The position numbers were made by a program, and so were the translations under genes. DNA of 6,384 nucleotides from an uncultured Clostridia bacterium (GTDB lineage Bacteria; Bacillota; Clostridia; Oscillospirales; Ruminococcaceae), in contig CANQKG010000084.1 in assembly GCA_947624425.1 (NCBI GenBank), positions 1 to 6,384 on the forward strand. The letters are read 5' to 3'. Every line of letters starts with the position of its first letter. Position 1 is the stretch's first letter. Of the stretch, positions 1 through 6,057 are shown piece after piece. Under the pieces are notes generated by a model, which saw only the letters and a list, made by a program, of their open reading frames with translations, had not been told where the DNA came from and did no database searches.

Positions 1-134
1 CCGAGGCGTCGCGCGGCGGCGGGGTCACCCAAAACCTGACGATCAATGCGCCGCAGCGGCTGTCCGCCCATGAGGTGGCGCGGCAGACGCGCCTTGCAAA
101 CCGGCAGCTGGTGCTGTCGCTGGGCGGCAGATAG
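1..134 (+). CDS. Phage tail tape measure protein, C-terminal end only (partial)
   Basis: The window opens inside a reading frame (first complete codon at base 3) that closes with TAG at 132-134 and gives about 43 residues. The visible end runs GGGVTQNLTINAPQRLSAHE and then VARQTRLANRQLVLSLGGR. A 'TQN-TIN-P--LS--E-ARQTR-A-RQLVL-L' ending is the usual C-terminus of tape measure proteins in Firmicutes siphophages. That protein sets tail length and fills the tail tube lumen before DNA ejection. Its position directly upstream of the distal tail gene is the canonical order. The TAG stop overlaps the Shine-Dalgarno of the next gene, which suggests coupled translation. The body of the protein, with its coiled coil and membrane segments, is outside the window, so the call rests on this short motif and on context. 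Confidence 0.8.
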   Translation, partial: EASRGGGVTQNLTINAPQRLSAHEVARQTRLANRQLVLSLGGR

Positions 135-138
135 GAGT
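133..138 (+). promoter_or_regulatory. Ribosome binding site fixing the distal tail gene start
   Basis: AGGAGT lies six bases before ATG 145 and overlaps the stop codon of the tape measure gene. It selects ATG 145 over the in-frame ATG at 46, which lies inside the tape measure reading frame and has no comparable site. Confidence 0.8.
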
Positions 139-144
139 GACGCG

Positions 145-999
145 ATGAGCAGGATCATTACTTGTACCAATGCCTACGGCGGCAATATCCGATTTGGCGC
201 CGGATTTACCCCGTGGCTGCTGACCGATGTAGAGGGCGTCTATCAGATGGACGCCAATGTGTCGATGAGCGACAATGCCATGAGCGACGGCGCCGCCTAC
301 TACGGCAGTGTGCTCCGCCCGCGCAATATCGTGATGACCATGGTGGACAAGCGGGACTATCAAAATGACCGGGAAATGCTGTATGACGTCTTTCGCCACG
401 ATGTCCCCGGCGTATTTGTCTACACCGAAAACGGCAGAACGCGGGAGATCGACTATGTGACCGAGAGCGTCGAGATATCGTCAACCGGACGGCTGCGGAC
501 AGCGGTGGTATCCCTCCAATGTCCGGAGCCGCGCTTTCGGGACAATTTTGACACCGAGGTGCTGCTCGCCGGTTGGCTGGGGCGGTGGGAGTTTCCTCAC
601 GCCTTTCCGCCGGAGGGCGAGGCGATCGGTGTTAGGGTCAACCAGTCCGAGACGATCCGCAACGACACGGCGGCAAACAAGATCGGCGTGACGATCCGGA
701 TGATCGCGGAGGCGGCGGTCGAAAATCCGTCCGTTACCTGTATCGAGACCGGACAAACGATCCGGGTCAATACCACCATGGAGGCCGGGGATGAGATCAA
801 GATCACTACCGGTATCAATAACAAGCATATCTATTCGGTCAAAGGCGGGGTCGAGACGGAGATCAACGAGCTGCTTGACCCGGACAGTCGGTTTTTTATG
901 CTCTCACGGGGCGGCAATACGCTCACCTGCACAGCCGACGAAGGGCTCCAGTATTTGACCGTGGCGGTGCTTTTCCGCTGGCTCTATCCGGGGGTGTGA
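145..999 (+). CDS. Distal tail protein (Dit-like, siphophage tail family)
   Basis: This 284-residue protein matches the Dit (Sipho_tail) family, which forms the ring joining the tail tube to the baseplate and carries the receptor-binding proteins. The N-terminal part (residues 1-130) has the family signature DGAAYYGSVLRPRNIVMTM at about 48-66, followed by the beta-rich ring domain. The conserved LQCPEPRFRDN at 124-134 marks the transition to the C-terminal galectin-like domain, which ends in a typical FRWLYPGV. The length is normal for the family. The start at ATG 145 is chosen because AGGAGT sits six bases upstream. An upstream in-frame ATG would overlap the tape measure gene. The next gene starts three bases after this stop. 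I see no truncation and no added carbohydrate-binding module. Confidence 0.92.
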   Translation: MSRIITCTNAYGGNIRFGAGFTPWLLTDVEGVYQMDANVSMSDNAMSDGAAYYGSVLRPRNIVMTMVDKRDYQNDREMLYDVFRHDVPGVFVYTENGRTREIDYVTESVEISSTGRLRTAVVSLQCPEPRFRDNFDTEVLLAGWLGRWEFPHAFPPEGEAIGVRVNQSETIRNDTAANKIGVTIRMIAEAAVENPSVTCIETGQTIRVNTTMEAGDEIKITTGINNKHIYSVKGGVETEINELLDPDSRFFMLSRGGNTLTCTADEGLQYLTVAVLFRWLYPGV

Positions 1000-1002
1000 T
1001 AT

Positions 1003-2064
1003 ATGGAGATACGGGTCTATAACCGTGAGCTTGTCTATCAAGGCATCATTGAGGATCAAAGCAGTCTGCTGTGGCAGCGGAAATATTTTGAGCCGGGCAG
1101 CTTTGAGCTGCACCTGCCATTGACCGCACACGGGCTTGCTCTCCTGCCGCTCGGCAACCTGATCACCATACCGGACCGAGAGGACGCCGGTGTGGTGGAG
1201 GACATCGAGTGTACCGAGAGCGAGGACGGCGGCGAGATCGTGGCAAAAGGTCGGTTTTTGGCGTCCTACTTTGATCGCCGTGTGATACAGGATATCTCCA
1301 TGAGCGGCGGACCGGTCTGGTGGATCATGGAGCAGCTGGCGATCACCAATGGTATCACACCGATACCGGGACTTACGACCGGCAGACAATGTACGGTCGA
1401 GGTTGACATCAGTACCCGCATTCGGCTGCAAAATGCCCTGACCGCCTTTGCAAAGCTTGCCAAGGCAGGCGGGTACGGGTATCGTATCCGCCCCGATTTT
1501 AAGGCAAAAAAGCTCTATCTTGATACCTTTGTCGGTGTGGATCGCACACTCAGCCAGACGGCAAACAGCCGGGTGATCTTTGCCGAGGATTACGGCAATC
1601 TCTATGAGACAACCTATCGGACAAACGACCAGTCCGAGGCAAATTTTGCCTATATCCTTGCCAAGGACGGCGAGACAGAGCATGAGTTTACGCTCAACCA
1701 AAATCCGGAGGCGCCGCTGACAGGGCTGGATCGCCGCGAAATATATGTGGACGCCACCGACGTCAGTCGCGAGGAAGGCATGAGCTTTGACAGCTGGCAG
1801 GCACGGGTGCTGCAAAAGGCGCGAAACACCCTCAATGCCAACGCAAAATCGGAGGCGTTTGAGGCGGATACCATGCCGGACGGCAACTTTGTTTATCGCC
1901 GGGACTACGATCTCGGCGATATTGTGACAGTACAAAAGGAGAGCTGGGGGATCGAGCGGGATCTGCGGATCACCGAAATCGAGGAATCCTACGAAAACGG
2001 CGTGATGCTTGTCACACCGACCTTCGGCACGCCGCTGCCGACCGCATTAGATTGGGGAGATTGA
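1003..2064 (+). CDS. Siphovirus ReqiPepy6 Gp37-like baseplate hub / tail protein
   Basis: The 353-residue product begins MEIRVYNRELVYQGIIEDQ, followed by LLWQRKYFEPGSFELHLPL. This is the hallmark opening of Gp37-like proteins (Siphovirus_ReqiPepy6_Gp37 family), which occupy the tail hub position held by the Tal/gp27-like N-terminal domain in other siphophages. Further support is GRFLASYFDRRVI at 83-95 and a mid-region helix (LQNALTAFAKLAKAGGYGYR) before a second beta domain ending in a DLGDIVTVQKESWGI-like segment. It should cap the tail tube below Dit. It has no C-terminal lysozyme, amidase or peptidase extension, so wall degradation during infection is not encoded in this gene. The start is ATG 1003, three bases after the Dit stop, with a weak GGGGGTG site (990-996) inside the end of dit, which suggests translational coupling. 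Confidence 0.88.
   Translation: MEIRVYNRELVYQGIIEDQSSLLWQRKYFEPGSFELHLPLTAHGLALLPLGNLITIPDREDAGVVEDIECTESEDGGEIVAKGRFLASYFDRRVIQDISMSGGPVWWIMEQLAITNGITPIPGLTTGRQCTVEVDISTRIRLQNALTAFAKLAKAGGYGYRIRPDFKAKKLYLDTFVGVDRTLSQTANSRVIFAEDYGNLYETTYRTNDQSEANFAYILAKDGETEHEFTLNQNPEAPLTGLDRREIYVDATDVSREEGMSFDSWQARVLQKARNTLNANAKSEAFEADTMPDGNFVYRRDYDLGDIVTVQKESWGIERDLRITEIEESYENGVMLVTPTFGTPLPTALDWGD
2054..2059 (+). promoter_or_regulatory. Ribosome binding site fixing the baseplate protein start
   Basis: GGGGAG lies seven bases before ATG 2067 and overlaps the last codons of the Gp37-like gene. It favours ATG 2067 over the in-frame TTG at 2052, which lies upstream of the site and has none of its own. Confidence 0.75.
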
Positions 2065-2066
2065 TT

Positions 2067-3758
2067 ATGGACACATTGGATCACGCATTTTTTTACAACT
2101 CCAACGACGGCGACCGCATCTATGACGCGGACAGCTTTTCGGAGTGGCTGCGCAAATTTTTTACCACCGGCGTTTTTACCGGCGACCTCCAGGTCACTGC
2201 CGGCGGCGGGATGACGCTTTCGGTCGGCTCCGGGTACTGCAATATCAACGGTAAGGTCAAGATGTGGCGTCAGCCGCAAAGCCTGACGATCTCGCCGCAG
2301 TCGGGGCAGTATAACCGGGTCGACAGTATTGTGATCGAGCGAAACGATCTTGAGCGTGATTTTGCCCTCAAGGTGGTACGCGGCACGTCGGCGGCAAGCC
2401 CGCGGGCGCCCGCGCCCGTCCGCTCCGGCAGCGTCTATCAAATTGTGCTGGCGCAGGTGACGGTCAAGACCGGCTCGATCGCAATTACCGCCGCCGATAT
2501 CAGAGACACGCGGGCGGTCAGCAGCCTATGCGGCATTGTTGCCGGTACGGTCAAGGAGATCGACTTTGACCAGATACAGACCCAGTTTGACGCATGGTTT
2601 GACAAGTATAAATCGGACTTTGCGGCCGAATACAAAAGCTATCAGACCCAGCTGCAAGCCCTGTTGGATCAGATCACAACCAAGGGGCAGGGAGATCTGA
2701 CTAAGCTGACCCAAGAGCTTACGGATTTTGTCGACACGCAGACCGCCTCCTTCGATAGTTGGTACGAGCAGATCAAAGGCCAGCTGTCCGAAGACGCGGC
2801 GGGGCGTCTGCAAAACCAGATCCTCGACCTCTATACGATTGCAAGAGACACCACCGTGGCAGAAATCGAAATACCGCCCGCCTCATGGAAAAGCACATCC
2901 GGCGAGTATGCAACGCTTGGCTATACACTGCAAGCGGATATTGCGGTACCCGGCGCGAAAGCAAATAAAATGGCAATTTGCAATGTGCTGCCGAGTGATT
3001 ATAGCCGGGCGCACTCTTTCGGGCTTGCTCCGTTTGTCCAGACCGGCGACAATACCATATCATTTTTCGCAAAATCAAAGCCGGCCAGTGTGGCCATAGC
3101 CGTGAATGTCCTGCTGCATTCGAGCGGAGAAATCACCAAGCGGCTATTGTACCGCCGAGAAGAAAAGGGACTGCTGTTTGATTACTACACGGACGGCAGC
3201 ATCGTCCCGGCGGGAGAAACCGCTCCGGATACCAGCATCATGACGTTTGAACATGTCACGCAGTCCGCGACCGGCGATCTGGCGTTTGATACTAAGGGCA
3301 TTGAGACCCTCAGCATGGCGTTGACCGAGGAGCAAAATGTGATCGGCGCCGGGAAAAAGGTCAAGATCAGTTGGACTGGGAATGACGCCGCGACTGCGAA
3401 ATTTCCGGATCTGCGAGTGCGCCTTGCCACGCCGAAGGCAACCGAACTGCATATCGGCCTCAATATATCCGATAGTCACGCAAGCGGCGTGCAGTTTCGG
3501 CTGACCCTCTACTCCTGCGCGGTCGGCGCCGCTCTCGGCAGCATTACAAAGCAATACGGGCAAGAATATCGGCTGACGCCGATCAATGACGGCTATGCGC
3601 ACCATTACCGCATTTCGCTGTCCGATTTTGGTATTAACGATCCGATATCGGTCGCGGAAGGCGAAACCATCGAATTAAAAATCGCGTGGAACAACGCGAC
3701 AACAAACGACAAAAGCGGCGATGCCGTGCTGATCGATAATATCGGATTTTTTGATTGA
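2067..3758 (+). CDS. Modular baseplate / receptor-binding tail protein
   Basis: This 563-residue protein probably links the baseplate to the host surface. Residues 1-50 carry the N-terminal anchor with YDADSFSEWLRKFFTTGVF, common in Firmicutes baseplate proteins. Residues 51-160 form the matching beta domain, with QYNRVDSIVIERND at 81-94 and ITAADIRDTRA at 140-150. Residues 168-250 are helical and contain two related stretches, QTQFDAWFDKYKSDF and TASFDSWYEQIKGQL, the second followed by SEDAAGRLQNQI; this is a typical trimeric stalk. Residues about 264-350 look like the common fibre module that starts IEIPPASWKS and ends SVAIAVNVLL. Residues about 352-563 form a beta-rich end I cannot assign. 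Its ending, AVLIDNIGFFD, resembles carbohydrate-binding modules. By inference it is the receptor-binding tip. The start is ATG 2067, with GGGGAG seven bases upstream. Confidence 0.82.
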   Translation: MDTLDHAFFYNSNDGDRIYDADSFSEWLRKFFTTGVFTGDLQVTAGGGMTLSVGSGYCNINGKVKMWRQPQSLTISPQSGQYNRVDSIVIERNDLERDFALKVVRGTSAASPRAPAPVRSGSVYQIVLAQVTVKTGSIAITAADIRDTRAVSSLCGIVAGTVKEIDFDQIQTQFDAWFDKYKSDFAAEYKSYQTQLQALLDQITTKGQGDLTKLTQELTDFVDTQTASFDSWYEQIKGQLSEDAAGRLQNQILDLYTIARDTTVAEIEIPPASWKSTSGEYATLGYTLQADIAVPGAKANKMAICNVLPSDYSRAHSFGLAPFVQTGDNTISFFAKSKPASVAIAVNVLLHSSGEITKRLLYRREEKGLLFDYYTDGSIVPAGETAPDTSIMTFEHVTQSATGDLAFDTKGIETLSMALTEEQNVIGAGKKVKISWTGNDAATAKFPDLRVRLATPKATELHIGLNISDSHASGVQFRLTLYSCAVGAALGSITKQYGQEYRLTPINDGYAHHYRISLSDFGINDPISVAEGETIELKIAWNNATTNDKSGDAVLIDNIGFFD

Positions 3759-3773
3759 GAGTGAGGGATATCT

Positions 3774-4481
3774 ATGCAAGGGATAGTCGATTATAGCGAC
3801 AGTCCGATCAAATATACCATGGACACAAGCGGAAAAGTGACTGCGGTGGACTTTGGCAACGGGCTAAGGCTCGTTAAGGCAACCACCGAGGGCTTGTCTA
3901 ATGGCTGGTACATTGAGGCAGCCGGCGGCAATATCTTGTGGGCTGGAGATTTGGGGGCAAACAGACCTTGTTTGCTGCCTGGACAAGAGGGCGAGACTTA
4001 TCTCGGCTATACCAATCATCTTTGGCGCGCCTTGTATGCCACGATTGGGGAGATACAGACCTCTGACCGGTCTGAAAAAACCGATATCCATTATCTCGCC
4101 GATCCGGTGGCGGAGATCTCCGATCCGCATAGCGATGACAGCCCGGACTATGACGGCTCACCTGCTGCGACAGATGAGATCACCTATGCCGATATTGAGG
4201 ATTTTGTCCGCAACCTATCGGCTGCCACATTTGTTTACAAGTCCGGGGTCAAGGATGGCGAGGTTGAGCCTGCTGCCGTGCAGCTTGGTCTGATTGCCGA
4301 TGACATTTGCGACCATAAGCTGTACCCCTATATTGGCACTTCGCATCAGACCGCCGACGGCATCAAGCGAGGCTTGCAGCCAATCCCGCTTGCGGTAGCC
4401 GCGCTTGTAATGTGTCAGCGGCAAGCAGATCAGATCGCCGAGCTGACACAACGCATCGCCAAACTGGAGGCAACAAAGTGA
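3774..4481 (+). CDS. Small tail fibre protein with peptidase S74-type chaperone domain
   Basis: Residues 1-96 of this 235-residue protein are a short fibre segment ending in YLGYTNHLWRALYATIGEI, the 'LG--T--W--LYA' motif that usually precedes S74 domains. The S74 signature follows as TSDRSEKTDI at 96-105, with Ser97 and Lys102 spaced five apart as in the catalytic dyad of endosialidase-type chaperones, then AAVQLGLIADDICDHKLYPY at 167-186. A C-terminal coiled coil (213-235, heptad-like QIAELTQRIAKLE) completes the domain. The family assembles fibres as trimers and then cuts itself off just before the serine. Unusual points are the separate gene (normally the domain ends a long fibre) and an Asp/Glu-rich insertion at about 108-141. 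The start is ATG 3774, with GAGGG six bases before it. The stop overlaps the next start. Confidence 0.88.
   Translation: MQGIVDYSDSPIKYTMDTSGKVTAVDFGNGLRLVKATTEGLSNGWYIEAAGGNILWAGDLGANRPCLLPGQEGETYLGYTNHLWRALYATIGEIQTSDRSEKTDIHYLADPVAEISDPHSDDSPDYDGSPAATDEITYADIEDFVRNLSAATFVYKSGVKDGEVEPAAVQLGLIADDICDHKLYPYIGTSHQTADGIKRGLQPIPLAVAALVMCQRQADQIAELTQRIAKLEATK
4466..4470 (+). promoter_or_regulatory. Ribosome binding site selecting a GTG start
   Basis: GGAGG sits seven bases before GTG 4478, inside the last codons of the S74 chaperone gene. It identifies GTG 4478 as the true start of the downstream membrane protein rather than the in-frame ATG at 4412. Confidence 0.8.
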
Positions 4482-4744
4482 CAATCCACAACTACATCAT
4501 CACAAGCGCGGCGCTCATCGGCGCACTGACTACCCTTTTGGGCGCACTATTTGCCGTATATCGGTGGTTTATCCGACAGAGCAAACAGGATAAGGACATC
4601 AAAGACATCAAGGGTGAGAATACCATGATCGTGTATGCCCTGTTTGCCTGTTTGGACGGGCTCCAGCAGCTCGGAGCAAACCACGCAGTCACAGACGCCA
4701 AAAGCAAATTGTACGAGTACATCAACAAGCAATCCCACCAATAA
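4478..4744 (+). CDS. Small single-helix membrane protein next to holin, holin-accessory candidate
   Basis: This 88-residue protein starts at GTG. The start overlaps the TGA of the chaperone gene (GTGA) and has GGAGG seven bases upstream, so translation is probably coupled. Residues about 8-31 (TSAALIGALTTLLGALFAVYRWF) form one strong membrane helix. A charged, Lys/Asp-rich stretch (RQSKQDKDIKDIKGEN, 33-48) follows, then a soluble tail with IVYALFACLDGLQQLGA and a short C-terminal helix. I recognise this as a small protein repeatedly found before holins in clostridial prophages. It is often left as hypothetical or misnamed as a transporter permease, for which it is far too small. One helix plus a charged tail, placed just before the holin, recalls XhlA-type lysis accessories, though with the helix at the opposite end. 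The lysis role is inferred from position only. Confidence 0.8.
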   Translation: MTIHNYIITSAALIGALTTLLGALFAVYRWFIRQSKQDKDIKDIKGENTMIVYALFACLDGLQQLGANHAVTDAKSKLYEYINKQSHQ

Positions 4745-4758
4745 GGAGGCGACACAAA

Positions 4759-5004
4759 ATGTCAAAAGTATCTACCGACACGATTGTGCGGACGATTGTG
4801 CTGCTCATCACCTTGGTCAATCAGGTGCTGACCATGTTTGGCAAAAATCCGCTCCCCTTTGCAGAGGATGAACTGTATACCATGTTTACAGCAGCGGCCA
4901 CCATCGGTGCCACAATCTGGGCGTGGTGGAAAAATAACAGTTTTACCAGTGCGGCAATCAAGGCGGACGAGCTGCTACAATCGCTGAAATCATCGAAAAA
5001 TTAA
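4759..5004 (+). CDS. Phage holin, SPP1-type family
   Basis: This 81-residue membrane protein has two predicted membrane helices (residues about 8-27 and 39-57), joined by the short GKNPLPFAEDELY loop, and then a hydrophilic tail. The sequence VNQVLTMFGKNPLPF followed by AWWKNNSFTSAAIKADELL is the signature of the SPP1-type holin family. At a set time it would form lesions in the cytoplasmic membrane so that the endolysin encoded next can reach the wall. AAGGAGG at 4743-4749 overlaps the upstream stop and sits nine bases before the ATG. The endolysin follows 15 bases after the stop. I see no obvious dual start (Met-Lys-Met type), so an antiholin made from an internal start is not evident. Confidence 0.92.
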   Translation: MSKVSTDTIVRTIVLLITLVNQVLTMFGKNPLPFAEDELYTMFTAAATIGATIWAWWKNNSFTSAAIKADELLQSLKSSKN

Positions 5005-5019
5005 AGGAGGTAAAAAAGT

Positions 5020-5823
5020 ATGAACAGTCCGTATAATGGAAAATTCCGCGTTTCGCAGCAATTTAAGGGGACGGCACATCAGGGGCTTGACTTGGTAGGT
5101 GTGGACAGCAAAACGATCCATGCCACCGTTGCCGGTACGGTCGAGATCGCCGGAAACAACGATCCGAACGGGTTCGGCATTTATGTCCGGATCAAGGCGG
5201 ACGGCACAGGCTATCGGTATTATTACGGTCATATGAGCCGGACGCTTGTTAATGTAGGCGATCATGTCACAATCGGACAGGCAATCGGCATCGAGGGCAG
5301 CACAGGTCGCTCTACCGGCTCCCACTGTCACTATGAGGTGCGGAAAACGCTGGATCATGGCAGCTATCTCAATGTCTCGACCATCAGCGGCATACCCAAT
5401 GCTCTTGGCACCTATGATGACGGCTACCGTCCGGCATCGGTTACTTATCAGGTCTATGCAGGCGGCAAGTGGCTGCCCAATGTCACTAACACCGAGGATT
5501 ACGCCGGTATCTTTGGGCAGGCGATCACCGCCATGTATGTATCGCCTTCGGAGGGCGAAATCCTCTATCGGGTGCGGCTCAATAAGGATAACAGATGGAC
5601 TTGGCAGCCGTGGGTACGCAACCGGGACGATTTTGCCGGGGTTGCCGGTTATCCGATCGACCTTGTGCAGATGCGTTCGCCCGACAGGCATATCCGGTAC
5701 CGCGTCCATTTGCTCAACGGCGGTTGGCTCCCTTGGGTACTCGACTGCAACGATGATAACGACAGCGGCTATGCCGGTATGGGCGGATACCCCATTGACG
5801 CCATCCAGTGCGAGCTGGGATAG
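5020..5823 (+). CDS. Endolysin: M23-type peptidase with three ChW-like C-terminal repeats
   Basis: The N-terminal part (residues about 1-125) of this 267-residue protein is an M23 (LytM/lysostaphin-like) metallopeptidase that cuts peptide bridges in peptidoglycan. The zinc ligands are visible as His20 and Asp24 in HQGLD and His104 in HCHYEV. His71 (YYYGHMS) and His102 complete the active site. Residues 143-267 hold three repeats of about 40 residues beginning at Tyr143, Tyr183 and Tyr227. Each has Y-x-V, a W/P-rich 'W-P-x-V' core and a '(Y/F)AG--G-xI' turn. They resemble clostridial hydrophobic-W repeats and probably bind the wall. There is no signal peptide, so release depends on the holin. 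The start is ATG 5020, with AAAGGAGG at 5003-5010. A terminator follows 36 bases after the stop. Confidence 0.92.
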   Translation: MNSPYNGKFRVSQQFKGTAHQGLDLVGVDSKTIHATVAGTVEIAGNNDPNGFGIYVRIKADGTGYRYYYGHMSRTLVNVGDHVTIGQAIGIEGSTGRSTGSHCHYEVRKTLDHGSYLNVSTISGIPNALGTYDDGYRPASVTYQVYAGGKWLPNVTNTEDYAGIFGQAITAMYVSPSEGEILYRVRLNKDNRWTWQPWVRNRDDFAGVAGYPIDLVQMRSPDRHIRYRVHLLNGGWLPWVLDCNDDNDSGYAGMGGYPIDAIQCELG

Positions 5824-5859
5824 GTCGCTACCGGCAAACTTAATAGATCAGATTACAGC

Positions 5860-5901
5860 AATCTCCGGGAGCGGGCGAAAACCCGCTTCCGGAGATTTTT
5901 T
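5860..5901 (+). terminator. Rho-independent terminator of the tail-lysis operon
   Basis: The arms 5860-5875 and 5882-5897 pair over about 16 bp with a single G-T wobble, around the six-base loop CGAAAA. T residues at 5896-5901 follow, the first two able to pair into the stem. It lies 36 bases beyond the endolysin stop and is the strongest hairpin in the window. On the opposite strand the stem is not followed by a T tract, so it acts in the plus direction. Confidence 0.93.
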
Positions 5902-5905
5902 GCGT

Positions 5906-5936
5906 AAAAACTAGGGAGACATCAACGATGTCTCCC
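5906..5936 (-). terminator. Minus-strand intrinsic terminator hairpin
   Basis: Bases 5914-5923 and 5927-5936 are perfect 10-bp inverted repeats with a three-base spacer (GGGAGACATC, AAC, GATGTCTCCC). Read on the minus strand, the hairpin is followed after TAG by five T residues (complement of 5906-5910). On the plus strand no T tract follows. It therefore looks like a terminator for leftward transcription, about 25 bases beyond the predicted start of the minus-strand promoter. Confidence 0.65.
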
Positions 5937-5960
5937 ATACAAAACATGAGTTTTTGGTAC
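5906..5960 (-). ncRNA. Candidate ~55-nt minus-strand RNA between lysis operon and tRNA genes
   Basis: A near-consensus promoter (5967-5995) and an intrinsic terminator (5906-5936) on the same strand define a transcript starting near 5960 and ending near 5906, about 55 nt. It would have a 5' single-stranded leader rich in A and U (about 24 nt) and a 3' terminator stem. It holds no start codon with a ribosome binding site, so it is probably not an mRNA. I do not recognise an RNA family. Transcripts that escape the terminator would run antisense into the lysis terminator and the 3' end of the endolysin gene. It could be a regulatory RNA, a leftover host leader separated from its gene by integration, or an accident of sequence. 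The two signals are clear, but function is unproven. Confidence 0.4.
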
Positions 5961-5966
5961 ATGACT

Positions 5967-5995
5967 ATTATATGCAGATCATGGCACAAAGTCAA
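5967..5995 (-). promoter_or_regulatory. Near-consensus sigma-A promoter, leftward
   Basis: On the minus strand TTGACT (complement of 5990-5995) and TATAAT (complement of 5967-5972) are separated by exactly 17 bases. This is one mismatch from the full consensus in the -35 box and none in the -10 box. The start would fall near 5960. It points left, away from the tRNA genes and against the lysis operon. Confidence 0.65.
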
Positions 5996-6023
5996 CTGCC
6001 GTTTGCCCCGCAAATCACCGCTC

Positions 6024-6057
6024 AAACACGATTTTTTCAAAAAATTCGTGTTTTTTT
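6024..6057 (+). terminator. AT-rich terminator-like hairpin (plus direction)
   Basis: AAACACGA at 6024-6031 pairs with TCGTGTTT at 6046-6053. T and A runs (6032-6037, 6039-6044) extend the stem across a one-base bulge at T6045, and four more T residues follow (6054-6057). The stem is long but weak. It could back up the lysis terminator or be part of an attachment or protein-binding region. A second TTCGTGTT copy lies at 6056-6063. Confidence 0.4.

Larger units (their letters stand above)
1..5901 (+). mobile_element. Prophage (siphovirus) right end: tail tip, host recognition and lysis modules
   Basis: Eight consecutive plus-strand genes follow the standard siphophage late order: tape measure, distal tail, hub, receptor-binding baseplate protein, fibre chaperone, small membrane protein, holin and endolysin, then a strong terminator. 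No reading frame is broken, so this half of the element looks functional. The left boundary (integrase, head genes) lies outside the window. The right boundary is not fixed by the sequence. It lies somewhere between the lysis terminator and the tRNA-Gln gene. The end given here is the last base that clearly belongs to the phage operon. An excised phage genome in an assembly is the alternative, but the opposite-strand tRNA cluster looks like host DNA. Confidence 0.85.

Noticed and set aside
46..144. Upstream in-frame extension of the distal tail protein from ATG 46
   Set aside because: It would overlap the end of the tape measure gene by about 90 bases and add residues that are not family-like, while ATG 145 has a good AGGAGT site and a typical N-terminus.
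904..1935. Long minus-strand open frame (343 codons) opposite the Gp37-like gene
   Set aside because: It lies wholly antisense to a recognisable conserved tail protein, has no ribosome binding site, and its translation shows no domain. It is a side effect of codon bias on the plus strand.
2052..2066. TTG 2052 as start of the baseplate protein
   Set aside because: The GGGGAG site lies after it and is properly spaced for ATG 2067.
3120..3758. Possible diversity-generating retroelement target in the receptor-binding C-terminus
   Set aside because: No reverse transcriptase, template repeat or duplicated 3' segment is visible anywhere in the window, and there is no cluster of AAC/AAT-type codons at the end of the gene.
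4412..4477. ATG 4412 start for the small membrane protein
   Set aside because: The added residues only mirror the chaperone coiled-coil codons in another frame. GTG 4478 has GGAGG seven bases upstream and the GTGA overlap.
5914..5936. Perfect inverted repeat read as an operator or recombination site
   Set aside because: It is possible, but the adjacent T tract on the minus strand and the promoter just upstream make a terminator the simpler reading.
5840..6040. Minus-strand 66-codon open frame in the intergenic region
   Set aside because: It runs through the promoter, the minus-strand hairpin and the lysis terminator, has no ribosome binding site, and begins upstream of the predicted transcription start. 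Its internal ATGs also lack a site.
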